Source of the DNA: Parabacteroides sp. AM08-6
GTDB taxonomy: Bacteria > Bacteroidota > Bacteroidia > Bacteroidales > Tannerellaceae
Assembly (NCBI RefSeq): GCF_003473295.1
Contig: NZ_QRMP01000017.1
Location: forward strand, 693 to 64,692
DNA: 64,000 bases
Reading direction: 5' to 3'
The notes under the pieces are model-generated. The model was not told the DNA's origin, did not search any database, and saw nothing but the letters and a program-made list of their open reading frames with translations. The position numbers and the translations under genes were made by a program. Shown here piece after piece: positions 36,841 to 45,614 of the stretch (positions are counted from its first letter, which is position 1; each line of letters opens with the position of its first letter).

Positions 36841-37988
36841 ACACTGTCCCGATTAACCGATTGTACCATATAACACAATTGATGGGTCAACCGGCTGACA
36901 TTCGCACGCGCAAACTCAGGCTCCATAGCCTTTTCCAAAGAGACCGGCCCGGGAGCAATAGAGAAAACACCCTGAAAACCTACACGGTTCATTTCCTCCA
37001 CCTCTTCAATACTTCCGGCTATCAGGACAACAGGAATTCCCTGTTTCCGGGCTTCTTCCAGAATACCCTGAGGCACTTTTCCCATAGCCGTTTGTCTGTC
37101 GGCACGACCTTCACCGGTTATAATCAGGTCGGCTTCTTTTATTTTTTCAGAAAAATCCAACGTTTCCAGCAACAAACGAATGCCCGGTTTCAAATCAGCA
37201 TGCAAGAAAGCCAACAATCCGCCTCCCATACCACCTGCGGCCCCAGCTCCCGGATAACCGGCTATATCGATACCGGTAGTACGGTGAATGACCTCAGCCA
37301 ACGAACGCATCCCCGTATCCAAATCGTCCACCATCTTCCGGTCGGCTCCTTTCTGAGGGGCAAAGACATAAGCCGCTCCATCAGGACCGCAAAAAGGATT
37401 ATGTACATCACAAGCAACCGTAAAGCGAGCATCTTTTAAAGCCGGACAGGCATTCGATGTATCAATGGATTTCACTTCCGCCATCATCCGTCCGCCTACT
37501 CCCAAAGCATGTCCGTTTCCATCCAAAAAACGGAAACCTAAAGCCTGTAGCATACCCAGTCCGGCATCATTGGTCGCACTTCCGCCGATACCGATAATAA
37601 ACTCCCGGCATCCCCGTTCCAAAGCATCTTTTATCAGTTCGCCGGTTCCATAAGAAGTTGTCAGCATCGGATTCCGTTTTTCCGGCGGTACAAGTGGCAA
37701 CCCGCTGATAGAAGCCATTTCAATCAAAGCTGTTTTCCCATCACCGGAAATGCCATAGCAAGCATCCCGTTCCTCCATCAACGGACCATGTGCCCGAAAA
37801 GGAACATGTTTGCCTCCGGTTGCGGAAATCAACACATCCAATATACCTTCCCCACCGTCGGCAATAGGAAAACACAATATTTCGGTTTCCGGAAACACCT
37901 TCCTTATCCCTTCAGCCGCAGCTTGCCCTACCTCTTCCGAGGAAAGGCAACCTTTAAAAGAATCTATGGCTATTACTACCTTTTTCAT
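36837..37988 (-). CDS. Glycerate kinase (type I)
   Basis: The 383-residue product matches the GlxK/GarK family: KVVIAIDSFKGCLSS at the start, PIADGGEG, YGTGELIKDAL, IIGIGGSATNDAGLGMLQALG, VACDVHNPFCGPDGAAYVFAPQKGA, GAGAAGGMGGGLLAF and DLIITGEGRADRQTAMGKVP. It phosphorylates D-glycerate with ATP, giving 2-phosphoglycerate or 3-phosphoglycerate depending on subtype. It lies eight bases after the GH78 stop and overlaps the permease gene by four bases. Confidence 0.93.
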   Translation of the reverse strand: MKKVVIAIDSFKGCLSSEEVGQAAAEGIRKVFPETEILCFPIADGGEGILDVLISATGGKHVPFRAHGPLMEERDACYGISGDGKTALIEMASISGLPLVPPEKRNPMLTTSYGTGELIKDALERGCREFIIGIGGSATNDAGLGMLQALGFRFLDGNGHALGVGGRMMAEVKSIDTSNACPALKDARFTVACDVHNPFCGPDGAAYVFAPQKGADRKMVDDLDTGMRSLAEVIHRTTGIDIAGYPGAGAAGGMGGGLLAFLHADLKPGIRLLLETLDFSEKIKEADLIITGEGRADRQTAMGKVPQGILEEARKQGIPVVLIAGSIEEVEEMNRVGFQGVFSIAPGPVSLEKAMEPEFARANVSRLTHQLCYMVQSVNRDSV

Positions 37989-37996
37989 ATTTTGAT

Positions 37997-40414
37997 TTAT
38001 TCGATTAATAGCATTTGCTTTCCACCACGAAGTTCGTACTCGTTACCTTTCCAAACAAATACCCCATCGATATCATCCGGCAAAGTAATTTGTACGGTCA
38101 GTTTGCCTTTCTTATCCAATTTGTAATCGGCAGTAATACTTCCGGCCGGATGGGGCATAGTTCCGGATACCTTTTTCAAAGAACCCAATGCCGGAGCAAT
38201 ACGAACCTTCTTAAAACCGGGAGCCTGGCTGTCTATACCTAATAAAATACGATAAAACTCAATATTCGGACTCGCTCCCCAAGCATGGCAATCCGAACGG
38301 GTAGGTTCAGGTTCCTCGGCCCAAGTGGTAAGCCCCAACGCCATCTGGTCATGCCAAATTTGCAGGTTATCCAATAACAGGTCGCCCAACCCGGCTTTAG
38401 CCAAGGCCTGATGAACATAGTAACGGAAATAAATTGTTGCCTGTATCAAACCTTTGTCGCTCAAAGTCCGTTCCATCAATTCGGCAGCATCTGTTCCCGT
38501 GACGATACCAGCCAACACAGCCAACGAATTGACATGCTGCGAAAAGCTATGATGATTATAAGTATCCGCAAACAAACCACGTTCCGCATCCCAATATTTA
38601 GATTTGACAGTCCCCCGTATGGAAGAAGCCAAGTCTTTATAATGAATCGCCATAGCCGGTATTCCAAAGGCCTGTTCCATCTCTGCGGCTGCGTCAAGTG
38701 TCAAGATAAACATTAAGTCCTGGAAAGCCGAATTCCCTTCTTTTTCGCGAACAGGCTCGCCACTACCGAAACCGGCAGCCCAATCCGCAAAAAACCAGTG
38801 GGGAACGTATCCCAAGCTATTATCCGGCTTCATCCATTGTTCATACCAGGACAATACCCCCCGGTAAGCAGGAAGCAGTGTTTTCAGATAATTCTCGTCG
38901 CCACGATACATCCAGTAATCATGGCCCATACATATCCACCAAAGCGAGAAGGAAGATATAAACTGGTGAAGGGAAGAGGGATAACGGCTCATTGTGATAC
39001 CATCCGCAACAACAGACTGCCGTCCTTGCTCGATAGCATTCTTCACCATATAAGGGTCGCGTGTATTATACAAAGAAATCATTGCCTGGATACGGGTATC
39101 GCCAAAATACTGCAATTGTTCGTAGTAAGGACAATCCATATACGTTTCATTCGCACAAAGCCGGGCCGTACGCCAACCGATTTCCAGTATCTTATTCAGT
39201 TCTTCATGACCGGGAGCTGAAAAAGCAAATTCACTCCGGAAAGGATAAGCAGAGAACGTACCATACACATCTTCCAGGACCAATGGCTCTCCGGCCGTCG
39301 TAATATTCAGGTCTATATAGCGCCAGGTACGCCACCAAAGTGGAGTGAAAATACGGTTTTCACCCCCATCCGCTATGATTTTGTCCTCATATCCGACAAA
39401 TGTTTTATCCTTCACCTCATCCCGATGTCCTTTTCCCGAAAGAGAATAAGAATTAGTTGTACCGTTTTTCTTCTTTTCATAAAGAGCTTCGGCATAGCCA
39501 ACCGTTATTTCGGCGTCCCGTCCTTTTGCAAACAACAAGGAAAGATAGCCGGTTGTCAGTTTGCCGTTGTCCAGTAACAAACGGACTTTACTATTTGCAG
39601 GAATGACCAAACTTGTTTTTTTCTTCAGAAAACCTGAAGGACATTTTACACCTTCGGATAGACGAACAGCCTCCAAACGTTCAGCAATTTGGTCCATCGG
39701 AGGAATCGGGCAGGGCACAAGTAATCTACCGGGATAATCGCGCGCGCCCTTGACAGCTCCCGCTATTCCGGGTTGTGCCTTCTGCCAATCGCTGTCGTCA
39801 TAATCCGGCTGTTCCCATCCCCAAGGATAATCGGCTGCAACAAGCTGCTCCCCGGGACCGGCTACATAATAGCCCGGCACCGGTTTCTGCCACGGACTAT
39901 AAGCCTTATTTTTCAAGCACAGCCAAGAGGCATTTGTATTTACCAGCTCTTCAGTTGCCGTATTTCCCTGCAAAATAAAACCGGTCTGGTTGAAACTGAT
40001 TTGCGCGACAGGTTTCAATTCCGCATAGTTCCAGACAACGGCCGCCAATACGTTCTTCCCTTTTCGTAAATGAGGAGATAAATCGACCGTTGCAAAGTTC
40101 CAATTATAAATATCACCACGGGAAGGTCCGATGGAGACCAATTCCCCATTCAGATATAGTTTATAACGATTGTCGGCCGATACATGCACAATAAAGCGGG
40201 AAGGGACTTCCGACAGTTCGAACGTTTTTCGCATGTGATAAATGCCATACGTATTCGCCGGCTCTCCCGGCATGGATATCCACTGGGCCTTCCAGCGTTC
40301 TCCGGTCAGAAGTTCCGGATTAATATCAGCTTGCTTATATCCATCCAGACGAATCTGGGCAGAAAGCGATAAACTGCCACATAAAAGAAAAAGGATAAAC
40401 AAATGTGTCTTCAT
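37997..40414 (-). CDS. GH78-type alpha-L-rhamnosidase, secreted
   Basis: The 805-residue protein has a signal peptide (MKTHLFILFLLCGSLSLSA). Order: two N-terminal beta-sandwich domains (about 25-380, with RFIVHVSADNRYKLYLNGELV), the alpha/alpha-barrel GH78 catalytic core (about 405-690; NETYMDCPYYEQLQYFGDTR with the candidate catalytic acids, and WYEQW, HWFFADWAAGFG), and a C-terminal beta domain with GTMPHPAGSI. Family enzymes hydrolyse terminal alpha-L-rhamnose by inversion. It heads an operon with glycerate kinase and a GntP permease. The exact substrate cannot be read. Confidence 0.87.
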   Translation of the reverse strand: MKTHLFILFLLCGSLSLSAQIRLDGYKQADINPELLTGERWKAQWISMPGEPANTYGIYHMRKTFELSEVPSRFIVHVSADNRYKLYLNGELVSIGPSRGDIYNWNFATVDLSPHLRKGKNVLAAVVWNYAELKPVAQISFNQTGFILQGNTATEELVNTNASWLCLKNKAYSPWQKPVPGYYVAGPGEQLVAADYPWGWEQPDYDDSDWQKAQPGIAGAVKGARDYPGRLLVPCPIPPMDQIAERLEAVRLSEGVKCPSGFLKKKTSLVIPANSKVRLLLDNGKLTTGYLSLLFAKGRDAEITVGYAEALYEKKKNGTTNSYSLSGKGHRDEVKDKTFVGYEDKIIADGGENRIFTPLWWRTWRYIDLNITTAGEPLVLEDVYGTFSAYPFRSEFAFSAPGHEELNKILEIGWRTARLCANETYMDCPYYEQLQYFGDTRIQAMISLYNTRDPYMVKNAIEQGRQSVVADGITMSRYPSSLHQFISSFSLWWICMGHDYWMYRGDENYLKTLLPAYRGVLSWYEQWMKPDNSLGYVPHWFFADWAAGFGSGEPVREKEGNSAFQDLMFILTLDAAAEMEQAFGIPAMAIHYKDLASSIRGTVKSKYWDAERGLFADTYNHHSFSQHVNSLAVLAGIVTGTDAAELMERTLSDKGLIQATIYFRYYVHQALAKAGLGDLLLDNLQIWHDQMALGLTTWAEEPEPTRSDCHAWGASPNIEFYRILLGIDSQAPGFKKVRIAPALGSLKKVSGTMPHPAGSITADYKLDKKGKLTVQITLPDDIDGVFVWKGNEYELRGGKQMLLIE

Positions 40415-40421
40415 GTTACAA

Positions 40422-40467
40422 CAAAGGTATTAGAGAATCAATGAACAACAGAATATTGACAAAGATA
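40422..40467 (-). promoter_or_regulatory. Two candidate -7 elements for the GH78 operon
   Basis: On the minus strand TACCTTTG (40422-40429) and TATCTTTG (40460-40467) both match TAnnTTTG, 8 and 46 bases before the ATG. The distal one is the better placed. No -33 element is clear for either. Confidence 0.5.
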
Positions 40468-40640
40468 AAAACTTTTCAAGATAAATTCTTCATTCCGTTA
40501 TCATTGTTTATTCTCCGGGAAACAAAAATAAATAGGAAAAGAAGGTCTGACAAATAAAGATTTCCCTTCCCTCCTTATAGCAAGGTAAGAGAAAAGATAC
40601 TACAATTTAGGGCATTCCATACCATCTATTCTCTTTTTCA

Positions 40641-40692
40641 CCCAGGTCAGTAACCTTAACTACCTGGGACAATAAGCTTAATGACCTTGGTC
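40641..40692. repeat. Inverted and direct repeats in the 40.4-41.0 kb gap
   Basis: CCCAGGT (40641-40647) and ACCTGGG (40662-40668) form a hairpin with an inner AGT/ACT pair. A 13-base segment, GGTCAGTAACCTT at 40645, recurs as GGTCGGAAACCTT at 40689, a 44-base period. The self-complementary GACCTTGGTC is at 40683-40692. No reading frame of convincing size lies in 40415-41015. Meaning unknown. Confidence 0.55.
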
Positions 40693-40820
40693 GGAAACCT
40701 TGTCGAGCCAGTAGCAAACAAGAATAAGTAGCATCTTAAGAAATAGTTTATACGGTGAAAGACAATAGTTTCCCATTATATTCAGGATAAAATAAAAGGG
40801 ATTTCTTATCGAAAAAAACA

Positions 40821-40850
40821 GGCTGAATGATATGAAGGATACATTCAGCC
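40821..40850 (-). terminator. Terminator for the retropepsin-like gene
   Basis: GGCTGAATG (40821-40829) pairs with CATTCAGCC (40842-40850), a perfect 9-bp stem with a 12-base loop. On the minus strand a T-rich run follows (complement of 40812-40818). It lies about 170 bases downstream of the stop at 41016. Confidence 0.7.
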
Positions 40851-41015
40851 TAATCATTCAGCGTAACTACCATATTAACAGATACTTACCTTGGCAATAA
40901 AGGTTGAAGGATGAAATTTGACAAAAACACATGTAGAGCTGAACTTTGAACTATAAATATAATAACAGTTTCAAAGCATATCCGCATGCTACAGCAAGGC
41001 AAAACGGATAAACAA

Positions 41016-42320
41016 CTACTCAACAGATAGATATGTATTATCAAGATTAATAATTATCCGGTCAAATTGCTGAATAAAATCCATACCCAAAGAACCGGAC
41101 TCTCCCTCTCTTGTCTGCAAAGACACTGCACTTACTTCAACAGGCATGTTCGGTATTTCAAAAGAGATATCGCCCACTCGCAAGGGAAATGACTTCAAAC
41201 GGAACACTTCGTAACGACGGACTCCACCAAAACCTCCACTCGAAATTGTATCCTTAATGCCTGTTTGCTCGACAAATTGTTTGTGTTTATCGTAATAGGT
41301 ACTGAACAAACTGGCCCGGACATCTCCCGTATCCAGAATAAAACGCAAACATTCGTCACCGGAAAAGGCTTTCAAGCGAATACCTCCGTCATAGAACCAC
41401 AAATTACGTCCGTAAGCAGGAAGTGGAGATTTATTCACCGGAAAAACAATCCGTCCCTCCTTCGGATAAATATTCACTTCACCAACCAATCGCATAAAAT
41501 CGGTTCCCAACACGGCATCCACCTGATATACAGTATCGACAGCCGGATTGGGGTTTGCGATAGTGACAAATGTATTTTTAAATGTAATATCCCCGATAGT
41601 CAAGCTATCCAGTATTCCGCCTTTTCCCATATCCGTGCCAATAGCACCTTGTATGAATAGTGAATCACGAACAATACGTACTCCCATATCTTCGGCAAAA
41701 CGTTTGGATAAAAAAGTACTGCCGGCACCGGTATCGAATATGAACTTATATTCCTTACCATGTATCTGAACAGGAATAAACATCAAAACTCCTCTCCCAG
41801 CTTTCTCGATTGTCATCGGTACTTCCGTATCCTTACCCGGACGGGTTATCGAGGGAGCTGCTTCATTCCTGAGCACATTATAATAATCCGCAAGTTGCTG
41901 GTGAAAAGGGAAATCTTTGCGATTGGCAAACGACTCTATTTGATTCAGAAAACGATACAGGTCATCGGCACTCCGTGCATAACGACCGGTTTCCCCCAAT
42001 AACTTCGACCGCAAGATAACCAAGCTGCTTACGTTGGGAAAACCTAAATCATCTTGATGGTGAGCCACCAAACTATCTATCAAATGTATAGTCTCTTCCG
42101 GCTTATTAAAATAAATTCCTATCATTACTTCCGACAGACCTTTTACTGCAACCGACTGAAGGCTGTCGGCCACTTTCGGATATTCTTCTTCCAGGCGGAA
42201 CCAATCTCTTTGATTAATCAAATCGCCTATCAGCTGGTCGGCATCCTGAGCATGGATAAAGCAAGGGAATAATACAGGCAATGTCAAACCGAAAATTACA
42301 ATTACATGTTTTATATTCAT
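41016..42320 (-). CDS. Two-lobed retropepsin-like aspartic protease, exported
   Basis: The product is 434 residues from the ATG at 42320 (MNIKHVIVIFGLTLPVLFPCFIHA, a signal peptide); a GTG/TTG extension of 16 residues is unlikely. Residues about 25-150 are helical. Two aspartyl protease half-sites follow: FIFDTGAGSTFLS and FILDTGDVRASLFS, each a retropepsin DTG motif, with hydrophobic flap-like segments (AVLGTDFM, SLGMDFIQQFDRIIINL). Two lobes in one chain recall a self-contained dimer. The substrate is unknown. It is divergent from a damaged two-component locus. Confidence 0.82.
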   Translation of the reverse strand: MNIKHVIVIFGLTLPVLFPCFIHAQDADQLIGDLINQRDWFRLEEEYPKVADSLQSVAVKGLSEVMIGIYFNKPEETIHLIDSLVAHHQDDLGFPNVSSLVILRSKLLGETGRYARSADDLYRFLNQIESFANRKDFPFHQQLADYYNVLRNEAAPSITRPGKDTEVPMTIEKAGRGVLMFIPVQIHGKEYKFIFDTGAGSTFLSKRFAEDMGVRIVRDSLFIQGAIGTDMGKGGILDSLTIGDITFKNTFVTIANPNPAVDTVYQVDAVLGTDFMRLVGEVNIYPKEGRIVFPVNKSPLPAYGRNLWFYDGGIRLKAFSGDECLRFILDTGDVRASLFSTYYDKHKQFVEQTGIKDTISSGGFGGVRRYEVFRLKSFPLRVGDISFEIPNMPVEVSAVSLQTREGESGSLGMDFIQQFDRIIINLDNTYLSVE

Positions 42321-42346
42321 AATACTATTTATTGTTTGTTGTGCAA

Positions 42347-42354
42347 CAAAAGTA
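42347..42354 (-). promoter_or_regulatory. -7 element for the retropepsin-like gene
   Basis: TACTTTTG on the minus strand, 27 bases before the ATG at 42320. Confidence 0.55.
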
Positions 42355-42439
42355 GAAAGAAAAAGCAAACAAAATTATTACGCCTGTCAGATTACTGTTA
42401 TTTAGTGTTACCATCAGAGGCAAAGGCTGAAATAGCCCT

Positions 42440-42447
42440 TATATTTG
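42440..42447 (+). promoter_or_regulatory. -7 element at the histidine kinase start
   Basis: TATATTTG ends only four bases before the ATG at 42452, so the transcript would be almost leaderless, or translation would begin at the ATG at 42464. Confidence 0.4.
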
Positions 42448-42451
42448 TAAT

Positions 42452-43420
42452 ATGAAATTACGGATGTGGCTCATACTAATCATTGTTTCTCTATCGGTTC
42501 TGGGGATATTCTTTTTTCAAGGTTATTGGCTTTGGAACAGCTTCCGGCTTGAAAAACAACAATTCAGGAATGTCATAAACGAGACTCTTCAACTGGCGAT
42601 TAACGAGGACCTGTCCATCCGGTTGGGTGCGTTAGAAAAGGACACGACTCCGGGCGCTCCGCATGGCAGCATCGAATACCAGTTTTTTATGGATAGCACT
42701 TCTCACAAGACTTCTAATCTGACACCCCGGAAATATTATACCCGTACCCGTCTACAGACCCAAACACAGTCTGACAGCATAACTACTTTTCTGGACTATA
42801 AACCGGAAAATACCCCAATGATGCGAACAGCTTTCAAAGGTATCTGGCAAGCGATAAACTCTTTATCGCCGGTCAACATCGAAAAACTGGACAGCCTATG
42901 GTCTGTGCATCTTCGCCAAAAAGGCATCTATAATACACATTTTATCGACTTCACACTCGGAACAGATACGTTACTCGCCTCTTCCCTTGCGGAAGGTAGT
43001 AATCCGACTGACCTGATGCCTACTTATAAAATAGGAGTCAATGCAGACGACAGTATCGGCATGCAAGGTTTTATTATCGCACCAACGCAAGCCCTGTTCC
43101 GGGAGATGGGAACGTTGCTTTTGGCTTCCCTCCTGCTGATTATCATTACAACAACTAGTTACATCTACCTGATACGAACCATTCTCCGTCAAAAAACAAT
43201 CGCACAAATCAAAAACGATTTCGTCAATAATATGACACATGAGCTAAAAACTCCGATAACTATCACTTATTCAGCCATCGATGCCTTGCAGACACTCCAT
43301 TTCGTGAAACAGGAAAAGACACGCGATGAATATTTCACCCTCTGCCGCCAGCAACTCAAACATTTGTCCGGCTTGGTAGAAAAAATACTCAGCATGGCAA
43401 TAGACGAACGTAAAAACTTC
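42452..43420 (+). pseudogene. Histidine kinase fragment, ATPase domain missing
   Basis: Residues 1-323 are a normal sensor kinase front: a first membrane segment (about 6-28), a periplasmic sensor region, a second membrane segment (about 218-240) and the HisKA domain with NNMTHELKTPI, phospho-acceptor His263. Homology ends near LSMAIDERKNF. The expected HATPase_c domain with N, G1, F and G2 boxes is absent. Instead the DNA runs straight into the DNA-binding end of a response regulator in another frame, and the kinase frame stops at 43483 after about 20 unrelated residues. This is an internal deletion. The product could dimerise but not bind ATP. Confidence 0.85.
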
Positions 43421-43688
43421 CGCTCATTACCCACATCAAAGTTTGCAAATCGGAGAACAAACAGAAACATTATCCCACCGTGAAGCCGAAATCCTACGCA
43501 TGCTCTGTGAACACGTCAACGATGTATTACTCCGCAAGCCGGTTTTACTGGAATTATGGGGAGACGATAGTTTCTTCAATGCCCGTAGCATGGATGTATT
43601 TATCACCAAACTGCGAAAGAAATTGAAAGCCGACCCCTCGGTTCAGATTGTGAATATCCGGGGAGTCGGCTATAAGCTAATGGTATGA
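43421..43688 (+). pseudogene. Response regulator fragment, receiver domain missing
   Basis: The frame gives SLQIGEQTETLSHREAEILR, LLRKPVLLELWGDDSFFNARSMDVFITKLRKKLKADP and NIRGVGYKLMV, a complete OmpR/PhoB-type winged helix (Trans_reg_C) with its normal end. The receiver domain with the phosphorylated Asp is absent. The only start nearby is a TTG at 43443, with no obvious promoter. It is out of frame with the kinase upstream. It is probably the 3' remnant of the regulator paired with that kinase. Family architecture predicts a loss of roughly 0.7-0.9 kb at about 43410-43435. Confidence 0.85.
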
Positions 43689-43710
43689 TACTTCTAATAA
43701 AACGAATGTC

Positions 43711-44499
43711 TCAAATAAATAATTCCGGCTCGCGACGCGCACTGAAATTTTTATGCAACATAGCAGTGAAAGGCGTATCGAAAGTACGGGCGCCTTCGGG
43801 ACATTCCTTTACACAGGCACAACACTTTATACATGTTGCCGGGTCACTGAACATCCGGTCATCCACGATAGAAATAGCGGCCACAGGACATACATCTATG
43901 CAATATTCGCACTGCGTACACAATTCTTCGCTTGTAACCGGAGCTTGCGGTGTAGACTGCCCTTTCACCTTATAAGGGAAATTACCTTTTATCTCTAACG
44001 GTTCCAACTCGGAAAGTGAAGAAAGACCGGACAATTTAGCCAGTACCTCATGTCCGAAATGAGCAGCTTTTAAATGGTCAGTGTCATCCGGACGTCCGGC
44101 CGCAATCGGCATATCCTTCCGGCTATAGGAATGTTCACCTATAAAAGCTCCAGCCGAAACAAGGACAAAACCTTGCGCGACTAACTTGTCAGACAATTCT
44201 TTCAAGGCATCCTCATAATCACGGTTCCCATAAACCACAACAGGGACTACCGGTGCTTGAAGACCGGAAAAAACACGAAGGCGTTCCATCGCTGTTTCCG
44301 ACACTCGTCCCCCATAAACAGGAACCGCAACAACAGTAAGTTCATCTCCACGGATTTCGACAGTACTACCCGGAACTCCGTACGTAATATCAGACTCCGA
44401 CAATATCTCAGGCTGCATGCCTTCGGCAATAGCATAAGCTGTCTTGGCTGAAGTATGCGTCGGAGAAAAATAAATCAAATGTACTTTCCTGTATTCCAT
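43711..44499 (-). CDS. EFR1-family ferredoxin (flavodoxin-like plus two 4Fe-4S)
   Basis: The 262-residue cytoplasmic protein has an N-terminal flavodoxin-like domain (YFSPTHTSAKTAYAIAEG, VAVPVYGGRV, VVVYGNRDYEDAL) and a C-terminal bacterial ferredoxin domain with two clusters, CTQCEYCIDVCP and CIKCCACVKECP, all eight cysteines present. EFR1 proteins are electron carriers. It lies six bases after the tlpA-like gene at the end of the iorAB operon, so it may carry electrons from indolepyruvate oxidoreductase (inference). It ends 22 bases from the regulator fragment on the other strand. Confidence 0.88.
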   Translation of the reverse strand: MEYRKVHLIYFSPTHTSAKTAYAIAEGMQPEILSESDITYGVPGSTVEIRGDELTVVAVPVYGGRVSETAMERLRVFSGLQAPVVPVVVYGNRDYEDALKELSDKLVAQGFVLVSAGAFIGEHSYSRKDMPIAAGRPDDTDHLKAAHFGHEVLAKLSGLSSLSELEPLEIKGNFPYKVKGQSTPQAPVTSEELCTQCEYCIDVCPVAAISIVDDRMFSDPATCIKCCACVKECPEGARTFDTPFTAMLHKNFSARREPELFI

Positions 44500-44505
44500 A
44501 ACTTT

Positions 44506-45015
44506 TTATTTTAATGCGCTCTGTATCTTCTCCATCAATTCGGCGAACTCTTTATCATCATAACCCTTGGTTGCATAAATAACTTTTCCGTTTTTATCCA
44601 CCAAGTAGCTACGTGGTATCAGACTCTTTGCAAAAGCACCGAATATAGCCCGGTTTTTATCCGGATACAAAGGAAAAGTGAAACCTTTCTTTTTGTTATA
44701 ATCGGCTAATTCCGCATCCGTATGTTCACGACCGATAACCAACAAGGCAAAATTCTTATTATCCTTATATTTCGGCCATAACGTTTTCTGCACTTCAGCA
44801 AGTTCCTTTTGGCAGGGAGGACACCAAGTAGCAAAAAAACTTACTAATACCACTTTCCCTTTCAATGAGGAAGAAGAAAGCTGCTGTCCATTGTCCGATA
44901 CAATCGTAAAGGCCGGCATCTTCTGCCCTACTTTCACGATATCACCACTATCATCCTGAGCCTTTACCAGAAAAGCCAACAGAGCCAATAAACTAGCTAA
45001 CACATACTTTTTCAT
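44506..45015 (-). CDS. TlpA-like thioredoxin-fold protein, exported
   Basis: The 169-residue protein has a signal peptide (MKKYVLASLLALLAFLVKA) and an AhpC/TSA-thioredoxin fold with active site FFATWCPPCQKEL, FPLYPDKN, and the cis-Pro strand LIPRSYLVDKNGKVIY. TlpA-like proteins reduce or supervise disulfides in the periplasm. It sits between iorB (17-base gap) and the ferredoxin gene (six-base gap). Its link to the cytoplasmic oxidoreductase is unclear. Confidence 0.9.
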   Translation of the reverse strand: MKKYVLASLLALLAFLVKAQDDSGDIVKVGQKMPAFTIVSDNGQQLSSSSLKGKVVLVSFFATWCPPCQKELAEVQKTLWPKYKDNKNFALLVIGREHTDAELADYNKKKGFTFPLYPDKNRAIFGAFAKSLIPRSYLVDKNGKVIYATKGYDDKEFAELMEKIQSALK

Positions 45016-45032
45016 ATCGCTGACATTTTTAA

Positions 45033-45614
45033 TTACTTTGTGCTATTTGCCACATCGTAACCGGCTTTCAAGGCTTTTAGATTCATTTCGACAACATCTT
45101 CTCCTTTACGGCCGAAAATACGACGGATACCTTCCGCTATTTTATCATATTCAATTCCGATAAAAGGAGCGGCTGCACCCAACATAACAATATTGGCAGC
45201 CCGAACGGAACCGATTTCTTTCGCGATGGCTTCCACATCAAGCACCACTTTATGCGGCAATTTATCCAATTCCTCATTCACCTTTTCTATTGACGGATAG
45301 TTCGGAATGTTAATAAACGGTTGCGAATTCGTAACCAACCATCCTTCCTTTTTCAAATAAGGCAGATAGCGAAGTGCTTCCATCGGTTCGAGCGATATAA
45401 TCAAATCCGCATGTCCTTTCGGAATCAAATCGGATGCAATCGGCCGGTCGGAAAGGCGAAGGTTCGATTGTACATCTCCTCCACGCTGGCTCATTCCGTG
45501 TACTTCAGCCTGTTTCATATACAGACCTTCTTTTAATGCTGCTTCACCGATAACAGCGGCAATAGAAAGGATGCCTTGTCCTCCTACTCCGGATAATATA
45601 ATATCTGCTCTCAT
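45033..45614 (-). CDS. iorB: Indolepyruvate:ferredoxin oxidoreductase, beta subunit
   Basis: The product is 193 residues from the ATG at 45614 (MRADIILSGVGGQGILSI), the start typical of the gamma-type subunit; a 14-residue upstream extension overlaps iorA and is not family-like. Motifs SGVGGQGI, VHGMSQRGGDVQSNLRL and LEPMEALRYL match IorB. It pairs with IorA to oxidise aryl pyruvates such as indolepyruvate to aryl-acetyl-CoA with ferredoxin. It overlaps iorA by four bases. Confidence 0.93.
   Translation of the reverse strand: MRADIILSGVGGQGILSIAAVIGEAALKEGLYMKQAEVHGMSQRGGDVQSNLRLSDRPIASDLIPKGHADLIISLEPMEALRYLPYLKKEGWLVTNSQPFINIPNYPSIEKVNEELDKLPHKVVLDVEAIAKEIGSVRAANIVMLGAAAPFIGIEYDKIAEGIRRIFGRKGEDVVEMNLKALKAGYDVANSTK

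Noticed and set aside
40681..40731. 16-codon plus-strand frame in the 40.4-41.0 kb gap
   Set aside because: Too short, no ribosome site or promoter, and it overlaps the palindromic repeats.
42452..43688. A programmed frameshift joining kinase and regulator into one hybrid protein
   Set aside because: The hybrid would still lack both ATPase and receiver domains, and I see no slippery heptamer at the junction; a deletion is simpler.
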